Positions 42,733 to 52,230 are shown, counted from the stretch's first letter. The stretch: 64,000 nt of DNA from Lentibacillus siamensis (GCF_039522605.1 NZ_BAAADS010000006.1:186001-250000); one strand, 5' to 3'. A program made the numbers and translations. The notes: a model not told the origin generated them from the sequence alone.

Positions 42733-43233
42733 TTATTCATCCGGGTCGATCATCCGGTAGCTGGTTACGAAAGGACGATCGGCGAAATATGCCGGCTGTT
42801 TAACATTTCCGTCTTTGTGTGCATTTTTAAATTGATCGGAGTTTTTCCAGTCCTCGAAATCCTCTTTTGACGCCCACTGTGTCAACACAACATATTGATT
42901 GCCTTTTTGGGGCCGGAGCAGTCGGAATGCCTGAAAACCGGCGAATGAATCGACATGCTGCTGACGATTGCGGAAGTTTTCTTCAAAAACAGCCGTACCT
43001 TCTTCTGTGACGGGAATGTTGTTCATTACAACATAGCCTTTCTTTTTAATCTGTCCTTTTTGCAGGATTGCTTCAAAATCACGTCCGGATGCAAAGATGC
43101 TTTTCTTTTTATCAGATTCATAGTAAACAAGTGTGCTGCCTTCCCCGTTCATATAAAATAATTCAAGGTCCGGGTGTTTGTCTTTCAGTTTTTTTAAAAA
43201 ATCAAATGTACCTTTTGTCATAAATGCATTCAT
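42733..43233 (-). CDS. hmoB: heme-degrading monooxygenase HmoB (YhgC)
   Basis: This 166-residue protein is exactly the length of B. subtilis HmoB. It has an N-terminal extension and a C-terminal ABM (antibiotic biosynthesis monooxygenase-like) domain of about 95 residues with NIPVTEEGTAVFEENFRNR and YVVLTQWASKEDFEDWKNSD, typical of IsdG-type heme oxygenases. It would open heme and release iron. AAAGGGG precedes the ATG at 43233. The gene lies beside pbpF and the hemEHY genes, the same neighbourhood as in B. subtilis. Confidence 0.9.
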   Translation of the reverse strand: MNAFMTKGTFDFLKKLKDKHPDLELFYMNGEGSTLVYYESDKKKSIFASGRDFEAILQKGQIKKKGYVVMNNIPVTEEGTAVFEENFRNRQQHVDSFAGFQAFRLLRPQKGNQYVVLTQWASKEDFEDWKNSDQFKNAHKDGNVKQPAYFADRPFVTSYRMIDPDE

Positions 43234-43296
43234 ATAGTATCCCCTTTCCAAAATCTCTTTCTCTCATCATACCCTCATTCCGGCAATGTTAGTCAA

Positions 43297-43311
43297 TTAT
43301 AATGATTATTA
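43297..43311. promoter_or_regulatory. Fur box between hmoB and pbpF
   Basis: TTATAATGATTATTA matches 13 of 15 bases of the Fur 7-1-7 consensus TGATAATnATTATCA, and both differences are symmetric. It abuts a reverse-strand TTGACT (43291-43296) that, with TATGAT (43266-43271, 19-base spacing), could be the hmoB promoter. Confidence 0.7.
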
Positions 43312-43390
43312 ATTTATAGTAGATATTATTGCTTTTTAAATGGCGAAATCTGTCGTATACTATACAAGTACAATAATTAGAGGTGGATAA

Positions 43391-45520
43391 ATGAAAAGGA
43401 TAAAGTGGCTGGTACTTTCATTCGCGATTGTTGCTGTACTGGTGCTGACAGGCTATGCTGCTGTATTATTCGGCGGTACACTTGTTGTTGATAAGGACGA
43501 ATTGACCCTTGATGCAACCACTACCATTGAAACGGCCGATGGAAAGGTTATCGGCAGACTGTTTGAAGAGAACCGGATTCCTGTCAGTATCGACAAAATC
43601 CCCGAACATGTGCAGGAGGCGTTTGTCACCATTGAAGACAGGCGGTTTTACGAACATGAAGGGGTGGATTTCAGATCGGTTATCCGGGCGGTTGCTGAAG
43701 ATATTGCCGCAATGTCAAAAGTGGAAGGTGCAAGTACCATTACGATGCAGCTTGCCAAGAATTTGTTCCTGCACAATGACAAAACCTGGATGCGGAAAAC
43801 GAAAGAAGTTATGGCGGCCATTCAGCTTGAGCGTGAGCTTTCCAAAGAGCGAATTCTGGAATTATATTTAAATGAAATTTATTTTGGACAAGGTGTATAT
43901 GGAGTGGAAGCAGCATCCCGGTTCTATTTTTCAAAATCAGTCAATGACCTGACCATTGCGGAAGGCGCATTGCTTGCCGGCATGGCCAAGGGACCGAATG
44001 GCTATTCGCCGATTGATCATCCTGATAAAGCATTATCGCGCCGAAATCTGGTGTTGCAAGTTATGGATGATACCGGGAAAATTTCGACGGAACAACGGAA
44101 AAAAGCGCAGGATAAATCATTGGGATTAAATCTGAGGGAAGATAAGCCAAACCCATGGGCAGACGGATATATTGACCTCGTGCTGCAGGAAGCGCAAACA
44201 GAGCATGATTTATCGATTGATGACCTGAAACAGGGCGGATATCGGATTATTGTCAACATGGATAAAAAAGCCCAGAAAATTGCCTATGAGAACTTCAAGG
44301 AAGACCGTTTTTTCCCGGGGAATACGAAAGGCGTACAGGGAGCCTTTGTCATGATGGAAAAGGATTCTGGAAAAATCACCGCCGCAATCGGTGGACGAGA
44401 CTATCAGCTTGGGGATCTGAACCATGTGACCGTTAAACGTCAGCCCGGATCCGTGATGAAACCTATTGCCGTTTATGGACCGGCGATGATGAAGGAAACG
44501 TATCGGCCATATTCGATCATTCCGGATCAAAAAATCGAAATAAATGACTATACAGCAACAAATTATGATGATCAGTATGCCAGGGCGGTCACGATTTATG
44601 ACGCGCTTGTCCAATCGAAAAATGCCCCGGCAGTCTGGCTTCTGGATCAAATCGGGATTTCATATGCTAAAGAATATCTGCAGCAGATGGACATTCATAT
44701 CGAGGATAAAGGTCTGGCGATTGCTCTCGGAGGTTTGAGTGACGGACTGACGCCACTTCAGATGGCCGAGAGCTACCGGACATTTGCAAGCAGAGGTAAG
44801 GCCATCGAATCAACTGCTATCAACCGGATTTATAACAGGGAGCAGAAAATGATTTTTACGGCCAATCCGGACGAAACACAGGTGTTCAGCCCACAGGTAG
44901 CATGGAATATGACCGAAATGCTGACACAAGTGGTGGAAGATGGAACCGGGAGCGCTGGTGAGTATGCCAAGGCACTGGCAGGTAAGACTGGATCAACGGA
45001 GCATCCATTTGTGAAAGGTGAATATAAGGATGCCTGGTTTGTCGGGTACACACCTGAATATGTCAGTGCATTATGGATGGGATATGGTACATCTGACAAG
45101 AACCATTACCTCACCGCCGGAAGTGAATACCCGACTCGACTGACAAAAGCTATTTTTTCGGAGCTGGATAAAACGAAAAACCTTGCAGCATCCTTTACTA
45201 AGCCTGATCAGGTGGAGGGTTTGCCGGAACCGATTGAACTGCCGGATAATATAAATTTGAAATCGAAACTTGCATTTGGCGGATTTTCCTTTTTTCAGGG
45301 AAAGTTGAATTGGACTGGATCACAGGATGAGCGTATTGTTTACCGCATTTACCGTGAAGAAAAAGGAATCGATGAACGTGTCGGGGAAGTGAAAGGGAAG
45401 TCTGAATATATAATCGACAGCGTGAACCTGTTCCGCCCTTCCGCTTATTATGTAGTCCCATATAACCCATTGACAAAAATGGAAGGTAAGAAATCCAACA
45501 CAGTGGAAATATCCCTGTAA
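43391..45520 (+). CDS. pbpF: class A penicillin-binding protein (PbpF-type)
   Basis: This 709-residue bifunctional cell-wall synthase has an N-terminal membrane anchor (about 7-28), a glycosyltransferase domain with EDRRFYEHEGVDFRS and EGASTITMQLAKNLFL, and a transpeptidase domain with the active-site S354-x-x-K357 (GSVMKP), SKN (QSKNAPAVW) and KTGST motifs. A C-terminal fibronectin-like tail follows. It polymerises and cross-links peptidoglycan at the outer membrane face. It lies directly upstream of hemE, as in B. subtilis. Confidence 0.93.
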   Translation: MKRIKWLVLSFAIVAVLVLTGYAAVLFGGTLVVDKDELTLDATTTIETADGKVIGRLFEENRIPVSIDKIPEHVQEAFVTIEDRRFYEHEGVDFRSVIRAVAEDIAAMSKVEGASTITMQLAKNLFLHNDKTWMRKTKEVMAAIQLERELSKERILELYLNEIYFGQGVYGVEAASRFYFSKSVNDLTIAEGALLAGMAKGPNGYSPIDHPDKALSRRNLVLQVMDDTGKISTEQRKKAQDKSLGLNLREDKPNPWADGYIDLVLQEAQTEHDLSIDDLKQGGYRIIVNMDKKAQKIAYENFKEDRFFPGNTKGVQGAFVMMEKDSGKITAAIGGRDYQLGDLNHVTVKRQPGSVMKPIAVYGPAMMKETYRPYSIIPDQKIEINDYTATNYDDQYARAVTIYDALVQSKNAPAVWLLDQIGISYAKEYLQQMDIHIEDKGLAIALGGLSDGLTPLQMAESYRTFASRGKAIESTAINRIYNREQKMIFTANPDETQVFSPQVAWNMTEMLTQVVEDGTGSAGEYAKALAGKTGSTEHPFVKGEYKDAWFVGYTPEYVSALWMGYGTSDKNHYLTAGSEYPTRLTKAIFSELDKTKNLAASFTKPDQVEGLPEPIELPDNINLKSKLAFGGFSFFQGKLNWTGSQDERIVYRIYREEKGIDERVGEVKGKSEYIIDSVNLFRPSAYYVVPYNPLTKMEGKKSNTVEISL

Positions 45521-45617
45521 TTTAAACAAATTGATGACAATATTCCCTGTTTGCTATACACCGCAAATGGAAATCGATATAGTAATAGATGCTCAGTAGT
45601 TAAAGAGGGTGAAACCA

Positions 45618-46652
45618 ATGACGAGAACTATTAATGATTCAATTATAAAGGCTTATAAAGGTGAACAAACAGATTACACGCCTGTCTGGTACATGCGGCA
45701 GGCTGGCCGGTCGCAAAAGGAGTACCGGAAATTGAAGGAGAAGTATTCGCTGTTTGAAATTACACATCAACCGGAGCTTTGTGCGTATGTAACAAGATTG
45801 CCGGTCGAGCATTATGGTGTTGATGCAGCAATTTTGTATAAAGATATCATGTCTCCATTACCGGCTCTTGGTGTTGATGTGGAAATCAAAAAAGGAATCG
45901 GTCCGGTTATTCATAATCCTGTATCAACCATTCAGGATGTGGAAAAACTGGGTGCGATTAATCCAAAAGCGGATGTCCCGTATGTATTGGATACAATCCG
46001 CCTTCTCAGTGAAGAACAGCTTGATGTTCCGCTGATCGGGTTCAGCGGTGCTCCATTTACACTGGCAAGTTATATGGTTGAAGGCGGACCATCGAAAAAT
46101 TATGCTAAAACCAAGGCGCTCATGTACAGCAAGCCAGATGTATGGTTTACGTTAATGAATAAATTGGGCAACATGATTATTTCTTATGTTCGGGCGCAAA
46201 TTGAAGCAGGTGCCAAAGCCATTCAAATTTTTGATTCATGGGTTGGAGCTTTGAATGCCGCTGATTATCGATTTTATATTAAACCGGTTATGAACCGGAT
46301 TTTTGCGGAGCTTCAGAATGAGGATGTACCACTGATTGTCTTTGGTGTTGGAGCGAGGCATTTGCTTCCGGAATGGAATGATCTGCCGGTGGATGTCATC
46401 GGATTGGATTGGCGCACTTCGATAACAGAAGCGCGTGAAATGGGGGTTACGAAGGTTTTACAAGGTAATCTTGACCCTGCGATACTCCTTTCTGATTGGG
46501 AAACAATTGAGAAAAAAACGAAAGAAATTCTCAGGCAGTCGATTCAGGATGGCAGTCATGTTTTCAATTTAGGGCATGGCGTAACACCGGAAGTGAACCC
46601 GGAAACACTGAAGAAACTGACCGAACTTATTCATACCTATTCAAAACGATAA
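45618..46652 (+). CDS. hemE: uroporphyrinogen decarboxylase
   Basis: This 344-residue enzyme turns uroporphyrinogen III into coproporphyrinogen III. The family motifs PVWYMRQAGRSQKEYR (about 22-37) and GFSGAPFTLASYMVEG (about 137-152) are intact. The ATG at 45618 follows AGAGGGTG; a GTG at 45609 is too close. It starts the hemEHY operon, with a 24-base gap to hemH. Confidence 0.97.
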   Translation: MTRTINDSIIKAYKGEQTDYTPVWYMRQAGRSQKEYRKLKEKYSLFEITHQPELCAYVTRLPVEHYGVDAAILYKDIMSPLPALGVDVEIKKGIGPVIHNPVSTIQDVEKLGAINPKADVPYVLDTIRLLSEEQLDVPLIGFSGAPFTLASYMVEGGPSKNYAKTKALMYSKPDVWFTLMNKLGNMIISYVRAQIEAGAKAIQIFDSWVGALNAADYRFYIKPVMNRIFAELQNEDVPLIVFGVGARHLLPEWNDLPVDVIGLDWRTSITEAREMGVTKVLQGNLDPAILLSDWETIEKKTKEILRQSIQDGSHVFNLGHGVTPEVNPETLKKLTELIHTYSKR

Positions 46653-46676
46653 TTTTGAACAGAAGAGGTGGCTGAC

Positions 46677-47615
46677 ATGGAAAGAAAAAAAGTTGGATTA
46701 CTAGTAATGGCATATGGAACACCAAATAAGGAAGAAGATATTGAGCCGTATTATACACACATCCGGCATGGACGAAAGCCTTCTGAAGAGGCTCTGCAAG
46801 ATTTAAAAGACCGCTACAAGGCAATCGGCGGCATTTCGCCACTGGCCAGGATTACGAAGGAACAGGCAAAAGCACTGGAAAGTAATTTAAATGCTAAACA
46901 GGATGAAGTAGAATTCAGCGTCTATATTGGCTTGAAACATATTGCGCCGTTTATAGAGGATGCCGTACAACAGATGGCGGAAGATGGTATTCAGGAAGCC
47001 GTTTCACTTGTCCTCGCACCACACTATTCCACATTCAGTGTGATGGCCTACAATAAACGTGCCGGTGAAGAGGCTGAAAAACATGGTATTACGATTGAAT
47101 CGGTTGAAAGCTGGTATAATGAACCGGGATTTATCAAATATTGGGCTGATCAGATTCGTGCGGTTTATGATGATATGCCTGCTGAGGAACGTGAGAAGGC
47201 TGTATTAATTGTTTCAGCACACAGCCTTCCGGAGAAAATTTTGCAAAACGGTGATCCATACCCGGACCAGTTGAAAGAAACAGCCGCCTTGATTGCTGAA
47301 GAGGCGGGAATCAAGGACTATGCAATCGGCTGGCAGAGTGAAGGAAATACGCCTGATCCATGGCTGGGACCTGACGTGCAGGATTTAACCCGTGATCTTC
47401 ATGAAAAAGAAGGCTACGAATCATTTGTTTATGCACCTGTCGGATTCATTGCCGATCATCTGGAAGTACTGTATGACAATGATTATGAGTGTAAAGTCGT
47501 GTGTGATGAAATTGGTGCGGCGTATCACCGTCCAGAAATGCCGAATGTTCATCCACAATTCATCGAGACATTATCCAATGTCGTTTTGAAAAAAGTAAAG
47601 CGTGAAGTTCAATGA
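46677..47615 (+). CDS. hemH: coproporphyrin III ferrochelatase
   Basis: This 312-residue enzyme (CpfC in Gram-positives) inserts iron into coproporphyrin III. GLLVMAYGTPNKEEDIEPYY at the start, HYSTFSVMAYNKRAGEEAEK and the metal-site VSAHSLPEKI (about 178-187) and PVGFIADHLEVLYD mark it. The ATG at 46677 follows AGAGGTG. Its last four bases overlap the start of hemY, so the two are translationally coupled. Confidence 0.96.
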   Translation: MERKKVGLLVMAYGTPNKEEDIEPYYTHIRHGRKPSEEALQDLKDRYKAIGGISPLARITKEQAKALESNLNAKQDEVEFSVYIGLKHIAPFIEDAVQQMAEDGIQEAVSLVLAPHYSTFSVMAYNKRAGEEAEKHGITIESVESWYNEPGFIKYWADQIRAVYDDMPAEEREKAVLIVSAHSLPEKILQNGDPYPDQLKETAALIAEEAGIKDYAIGWQSEGNTPDPWLGPDVQDLTRDLHEKEGYESFVYAPVGFIADHLEVLYDNDYECKVVCDEIGAAYHRPEMPNVHPQFIETLSNVVLKKVKREVQ

Positions 47616-49009
47616 GCGAAATGAAAAAAATTGCCATTGCAGGGGGCGGCGTAACTGGGTTATCCGCTGCCTACTATTTGCAAAAAGAAATACAGGCGAA
47701 AGGTTTGCCATATGAGGTGCGCCTGTTTGAAGCTGATTCCCGGCTAGGTGGGAAAATCAGCACGGTGAAGCGGGACGGTTTTACGATTGAACGCGGTCCC
47801 GACTCATTTTTGTCCAGAAAACAACCTGCCGTCAAATTGGCGGAAGAGCTGGGCATGCAGGAAGAGCTTGTCCCTAATGGAACCGGCCAGTCCTATATTC
47901 TGGTGAACAACAAGTTGCACAAAATGCCTAAAGGAGCATATATGGGGATTCCCGTACAGGTTCGGCCGTTCTTATTTTCCGGAATTTTTTCCCCTGCCGG
48001 CAAGCTGCGTGCAGGGATGGATTTTGTGCTTCCAAAAGGAAAGAAAGGTGATCAGACGCTTGGCGGGTTTTTCCGGCACCGTTTTGGAAATGAACTCGTT
48101 GAAAATCTGATTGAACCGCTGCTCTCCGGAATTTATGCCGGTAACATTGATGACATGAGTTTAATGGCAACATTTCCGAACTTTTATGAATTGGAACAGG
48201 AGCATCGAAGTTTAATTAAGGGGCTGCGGAAAACCACCCCTAAACATAAAAAATCGTCCGGCAAAAAAACCGGCGTGTTCTTTTCATTTAAAGGCGGACT
48301 GGAATCAATGGTTGACCGGCTTTCCGAAGAATTGGGCGATGTTGTGTCGTTAAAGACCGCGATTGATCATATTGAGAAAAAGGAACATGGCTATCATTTG
48401 CTTCTCAGTGATGGAGACGTGTATAAGGCCGATGCAGTCGTGCTGGCGACTCCACATTATACTGTTCCAAAAATATTCAGCCAGTATGACTTCTTTAACG
48501 CGTTTCATGATGTACCCGCAACATCTGTTGCCAATGTTGCCCTTGCGTTTGATGCCTCTGCGATTAAGAGGGATATCGATGGAACAGGTTTTGTTGTGTC
48601 AAGGAACAGTGATTTTCGCATAACTGCCTGTACATGGACCCACAAAAAGTGGCCAAACGCTGCACCTGATGGAAAAGTGCTGCTGCGCTGCTATGTCGGA
48701 CGACCGGATGATCAGTCTGTTGTTGACATGAGTGATGAAGAAATCACCAAAATCGTTCTGCATGATTTGAAGAAAACAATGAAGATTACCCAGGAACCTG
48801 AATTCAGTGTAATCTCCCGCTGGAAAAATGCGATGCCGCAGTATACGGTCGGTCATAATCAGCGGATTACCAATGTCCGATCCGCCATGGAGCATGAGCT
48901 GCCGGGAGTGTATCTGGCCGGGAGTTCCTACGAGGGAGTCGGCGTTCCCGACTGCATCGGACAGGGTGAACAAGCGGTTAAAGAGGTGCTTGAATTTTTG
49001 CATGGTTAA
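47612..49009 (+). CDS. hemY: coproporphyrinogen III oxidase (HemY/CgoX)
   Basis: This 465-residue FAD enzyme oxidises coproporphyrinogen III to coproporphyrin III in the Gram-positive heme pathway. The dinucleotide-binding motif IAGGGVTGLSAAYYL (about 8-22) opens the protein; FERGPDSFL-like IERGPDSFLSRKQPAV follows, and the C-terminal FAD segment GVYLAGSSYEGVGVPDCIGQ is clear. It overlaps hemH by four bases. A perfect 16-bp hairpin terminator ends the operon. Confidence 0.96.
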   Translation: MSEMKKIAIAGGGVTGLSAAYYLQKEIQAKGLPYEVRLFEADSRLGGKISTVKRDGFTIERGPDSFLSRKQPAVKLAEELGMQEELVPNGTGQSYILVNNKLHKMPKGAYMGIPVQVRPFLFSGIFSPAGKLRAGMDFVLPKGKKGDQTLGGFFRHRFGNELVENLIEPLLSGIYAGNIDDMSLMATFPNFYELEQEHRSLIKGLRKTTPKHKKSSGKKTGVFFSFKGGLESMVDRLSEELGDVVSLKTAIDHIEKKEHGYHLLLSDGDVYKADAVVLATPHYTVPKIFSQYDFFNAFHDVPATSVANVALAFDASAIKRDIDGTGFVVSRNSDFRITACTWTHKKWPNAAPDGKVLLRCYVGRPDDQSVVDMSDEEITKIVLHDLKKTMKITQEPEFSVISRWKNAMPQYTVGHNQRITNVRSAMEHELPGVYLAGSSYEGVGVPDCIGQGEQAVKEVLEFLHG

Positions 49010-49018
49010 CATGGAGGA

Positions 49019-49062
49019 ACCGGTGCTGGATGATATGATGATCATCCAGCACCGGTTTTTTG
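49019..49062 (+). terminator. hem operon terminator
   Basis: ACCGGTGCTGGATGAT pairs perfectly with ATCATCCAGCACCGGT across six bases, followed by six T. Confidence 0.95.
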
Positions 49063-49072
49063 TTATTTGACA

Positions 49073-49118
49073 AAATTCGGGTGGTGCCTGGCACCACCCG
49101 AATTTATCGGGAGAAGAG
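49073..49118. repeat. 33-bp perfect palindrome followed by an array-like unit
   Basis: AAATTCGGGTGGTGCC, one T and GGCACCACCCGAATTT make a perfect 16-bp-arm palindrome (49073-49105). ATTTATCGGGAGAAGA (49102-49117) follows and overlaps it; the same unit occurs in the array at 31968-32027. Confidence 0.9.
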
Positions 49119-49126
49119 AAAATATA

Positions 49127-49158
49127 AAAGCACCCCTGAATCCAATCAGGAGTGCTTT
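49127..49158 (-). terminator. pepF terminator
   Basis: AAAGCACCCCTGA pairs with TCAGGAGTGCTTT (one mismatch). On the reverse strand it is followed by TTATATTTT. Confidence 0.8.
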
Positions 49159-49165
49159 GCTCAAA

Positions 49166-50977
49166 TCATTCATAGCTTTTTTCCAGTTCATCGACCAGCT
49201 TGCCGACATATGCGACTGCTTCTTTGATGGCATCCGGTTTGGACATGTCGAGTCCGGCTTTTTCAATCAAATCCTGGGGCTTCATGGATCCCCCAGCTTT
49301 GAGGACAGACAGCCACCGGTCAACTGCGGGCTGACCTTCTTCGCTGATTTTTTGTGCAACAGCGGTTGAGACAGTCAGACCGGCAGAGTAAGTATACGGG
49401 TATAATCCCATATAATAGTGGGGCTGGCGCATCCAGGTCAGTTCGGCACCTTCATCAAGGATAACATCATCGCCCCAGAAGTTTTGCAGTGCTTCTTTCT
49501 TTTGTGTAGATAATATATCTGCTGTAAGTGGTGTTCCTTCTTCAGCCAATGCATATACCCGGCGTTGGAATTCACCTTCCAGCAGATGGGTCACAAAATT
49601 ATGGTAATAGGTTCCGAGTAATTGGGTGATAACCCATCGTTTCATCCGCTTATCATCTGTTTTGTTCAACAGATGGTTCGCGAGCAGCAGCTCATTTATC
49701 GTTGACGGTGCCTCGATAAAATAGGTGGATGGCTGCATATTTACCAGGGACTGATGCTGCCCGGCAAGATAGAAATGTCCGGCATGGCCGAGTTCGTGTG
49801 CGAGAATGAACGCTCCTCGCATGTTGTCTGTCCACGTAAGTAATATATACGGGTGCACACCATAAGGACTTGAGCAAAATGCACCGGTTGATTTTCCAAC
49901 ATTGTCTGCACGATCGACCCATCGGTTATAGAGTCCCTTTCTAATTATTTCAGTGTATTCAGTACCCATCACTTCTAATGCTTCCAGAATCGTTTCAGCT
50001 GCTTCCTCGTAGGTTGTTTCCGGATTGAATTCCGGGTCCAGCGGCGCTTTCAAATCGTAAAAATGCATGTCATCGAGCCCGAGTTTTTCTTTTTTGAGAC
50101 GTGCAAACCGGCGCATGTGCGGTGCCAGTTCTTCTTGAATAATATCGAGCTGGTTGTGGTACATTTCCTCTGTAACCTGCTGCGGCTGAAGCAGCATTTT
50201 GGTCACGGAGTCATATGAACGAAGTCGCGCCATTGTAGCCTGTTTTGTGATTTCAGTGGCATAGGTTGCAGCATAGGTATTTTTGTACTTGTTTAATGTT
50301 TTGACAAAAGAATCATATGCCCTGCTGCGGATCCCGGCATCCGGAGAAAGTTCATAGCGATCTTCATACAGTGCAAAAGACATTGGCAGCGATTCGCCAT
50401 CTTTGCCAGTGATTGAATCAAATTCCATATCAGATGATTTGCTTCGCTGATAAATCATATACGGCGCATTATGTATCTCGCTCAAAGCTGCCAGTGTTTC
50501 TTCAATGTCATGTGCAAGCGAATATGGCTTTTTTTCCAGAATATCCTGAAGCATCTTCTCATAATTTTGCAGTTTCGGTTCTTTTTCCAAAAGATATTCG
50601 ATATCGTTTTGGTTCAATTCAAGCAGTTCAGATTCTACAAAGGAAATTTTTGACCCGATTGTAGCCAATACGGAAGAAACTTTTGTTGAGTCTGCCTGAT
50701 TTGCTGGGTCAGATCCGTCTGCTGCTGCCTTTAAACTTGCATACGCAGCCACCCGTATCAGGCGCTCCTGGAAATTTTCCAGCGCCTCCAAACAACTTAA
50801 CAGGTTGGAAGCCTTTTTTGTCATTCTTCCTTTATACTGGGTAACTTCACTAACGTGTGCCTGCAGCACGGATAATTCATTCTCCCATGCTTCATTTGAT
50901 TCAAATAAATCGGTTAAATCCCATGTTAATTCGGCTGGGACGTCGGCACGCACCCAACGATCGGCTGTGTTTACCAT
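49166..50977 (-). CDS. pepF: oligoendopeptidase F (M3 family)
   Basis: This 603-residue zinc metallopeptidase cuts short peptides in the cytoplasm. The HEXXH motif is HELGHAGHF (near residue 390), and the third zinc ligand is in YFIEAPSTINELLLANHLL. The N terminus (WDLTDLFESNEAWENEL) is typical of PepF. The start is the ATG at 50977 (MVNTADRW) after AGGAGG. In B. subtilis pepF is not in this neighbourhood, so it has been inserted between hemY and the yhf genes. Confidence 0.96.
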   Translation of the reverse strand: MVNTADRWVRADVPAELTWDLTDLFESNEAWENELSVLQAHVSEVTQYKGRMTKKASNLLSCLEALENFQERLIRVAAYASLKAAADGSDPANQADSTKVSSVLATIGSKISFVESELLELNQNDIEYLLEKEPKLQNYEKMLQDILEKKPYSLAHDIEETLAALSEIHNAPYMIYQRSKSSDMEFDSITGKDGESLPMSFALYEDRYELSPDAGIRSRAYDSFVKTLNKYKNTYAATYATEITKQATMARLRSYDSVTKMLLQPQQVTEEMYHNQLDIIQEELAPHMRRFARLKKEKLGLDDMHFYDLKAPLDPEFNPETTYEEAAETILEALEVMGTEYTEIIRKGLYNRWVDRADNVGKSTGAFCSSPYGVHPYILLTWTDNMRGAFILAHELGHAGHFYLAGQHQSLVNMQPSTYFIEAPSTINELLLANHLLNKTDDKRMKRWVITQLLGTYYHNFVTHLLEGEFQRRVYALAEEGTPLTADILSTQKKEALQNFWGDDVILDEGAELTWMRQPHYYMGLYPYTYSAGLTVSTAVAQKISEEGQPAVDRWLSVLKAGGSMKPQDLIEKAGLDMSKPDAIKEAVAYVGKLVDELEKSYE

Positions 50978-51062
50978 AACTATTACCTCCTGCATTTAAT
51001 TGCAAATCTCTATTAATAGTATAAAATAATTGCAGGCAGAATGATATGATTTTTCAGAAACA

Positions 51063-51118
51063 NNNNNNNNNNNNNNNNNNNNNNNNNNNNNNNNNNNNNN
51101 NNNNNNNNNNNNNNNNNN
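51063..51118. other. assembly gap (56 N)
   Basis: A run of 56 undefined bases, upstream of pepF and downstream of the yhfH-like gene. It is probably a scaffold join; the true length may differ. Any promoter of pepF or extra small gene here is hidden. Confidence 0.98.
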
Positions 51119-51156
51119 TATGCAGAAATGGATTTTCAAAACGCTCCACTTAAATC

Positions 51157-51285
51157 TTATCTGGCCGGATGATCACATTCGTCACACAAATTTCCATAAC
51201 AGTCTGCTTTCTCATTCATGGCCTGACCGCAGTTATGACACTTCTTTTTAGGCAGATTTCTGAAAAACTCAACGACGTTATTCAT
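51157..51285 (-). CDS. yhfH: YhfH family zinc-ribbon-like peptide
   Basis: This 42-residue protein (MNNVVEFFRNLPKKKCHNCG, then QAMNEKADCYGNLCDECDHP) has five Cys arranged CxxC, then C-x4-C-x2-C, with the look of a small zinc ribbon. Bacilli carry a short YhfH family of this form beside yhfI, which is the next gene here (divergent). Its function is unknown. AGGAGG is seven bases before the ATG. It is too short for most ORF thresholds and is easily missed. Its downstream region runs into the assembly gap. Confidence 0.8.
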   Translation of the reverse strand: MNNVVEFFRNLPKKKCHNCGQAMNEKADCYGNLCDECDHPAR

Positions 51286-51395
51286 GTGAATCCTCCTCTG
51301 ATTTATTTATTAAACACATTGTATTATAACAGTATGCAAACTGTCAACACTGTGTTACAACAAATTTAAAAAATATTTTAATGAGGTGAATGTCT

Positions 51396-52127
51396 ATGAA
51401 ATTAACAGTAATTGGACAGTGGGGCGGATATCCTGCTCCAGGTGGTGCTACATCAGCATATTTAATTGAAAAAGATGATTTTACATTATTGGTGGATGCA
51501 GGCAGTGGTTCGTTATCAAAGCTGCAGGAATATAAAGCAGCTATGGATCTGGATGCCGTTGTTATATCACACTATCATGCCGATCATATTGCTGATATCG
51601 GTGTGTTACAGTATGCCTGGCTGGTGAATTCATATGTTACCGGCGAAAAGAAAATCCTGCCAATCTACGGTCATACGGAAGACAAAAAAGGTTTTGAGGG
51701 ACTGACACACAAATGTACAGAGGGAATCGCATATGATCCCGATGAACAGTTGGGGATTGGCCCGTTTCATGTTACCTTCCAGAAAACGGTGCACCCTGTT
51801 CCATGCTATGGCATGCGTATATCTGATGGGAGCAGCACGATAGTTTATACAGCGGACACCGCTTTCAGCAAATCATGGTATGAATTTGCCAAAAATACGG
51901 ACCTGCTCATTACCGATTGCAATTTTTATGCCAATCAGGACGGATCCAAAGCCGGACATATGAACAGCTTGGACGGAGCAGCCATTGCTAAGGAAGCGAA
52001 TGCCGGGGAACTTTTGCTTAGTCATTTGCCGCAATACGGAAACAACAATCAATTAGTGGAGGAAGCACGGCAGATTTTTACCGGAAAAGTTCGACTGGCA
52101 CACGATGGGTTTACATGGGTAAAATGA
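51396..52127 (+). CDS. yhfI: MBL-fold metallohydrolase YhfI
   Basis: This 243-residue protein has the metallo-beta-lactamase motif SHYHADHIADIG (about 54-65), later His in KTVHPVPCYGMRI, DTAFS and the final SHLPQYG. It resembles RNase Z-like or phosphodiesterase members of the fold. The substrate is unknown. The ATG at 51396 follows GAGGTGA; an ATG two codons earlier has worse spacing. B. subtilis YhfI is of the same length and lies next to lplJ (yhfJ), as here. Confidence 0.88.
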   Translation: MKLTVIGQWGGYPAPGGATSAYLIEKDDFTLLVDAGSGSLSKLQEYKAAMDLDAVVISHYHADHIADIGVLQYAWLVNSYVTGEKKILPIYGHTEDKKGFEGLTHKCTEGIAYDPDEQLGIGPFHVTFQKTVHPVPCYGMRISDGSSTIVYTADTAFSKSWYEFAKNTDLLITDCNFYANQDGSKAGHMNSLDGAAIAKEANAGELLLSHLPQYGNNNQLVEEARQIFTGKVRLAHDGFTWVK

Positions 52128-52230
52128 ATTGGCATTTTTTCCTGGTTGGGGAATATTAGCTTCCGCGATACCGTCTACCGCCATCCAGAAATGAGTTGTC
52201 AGATAGGTATGACGTCCCGGTGTATATCTT

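Noticed and set aside
51063..51118. The N run as a biological low-complexity element
   Set aside because: It is undefined sequence from assembly; nothing can be inferred about its content.
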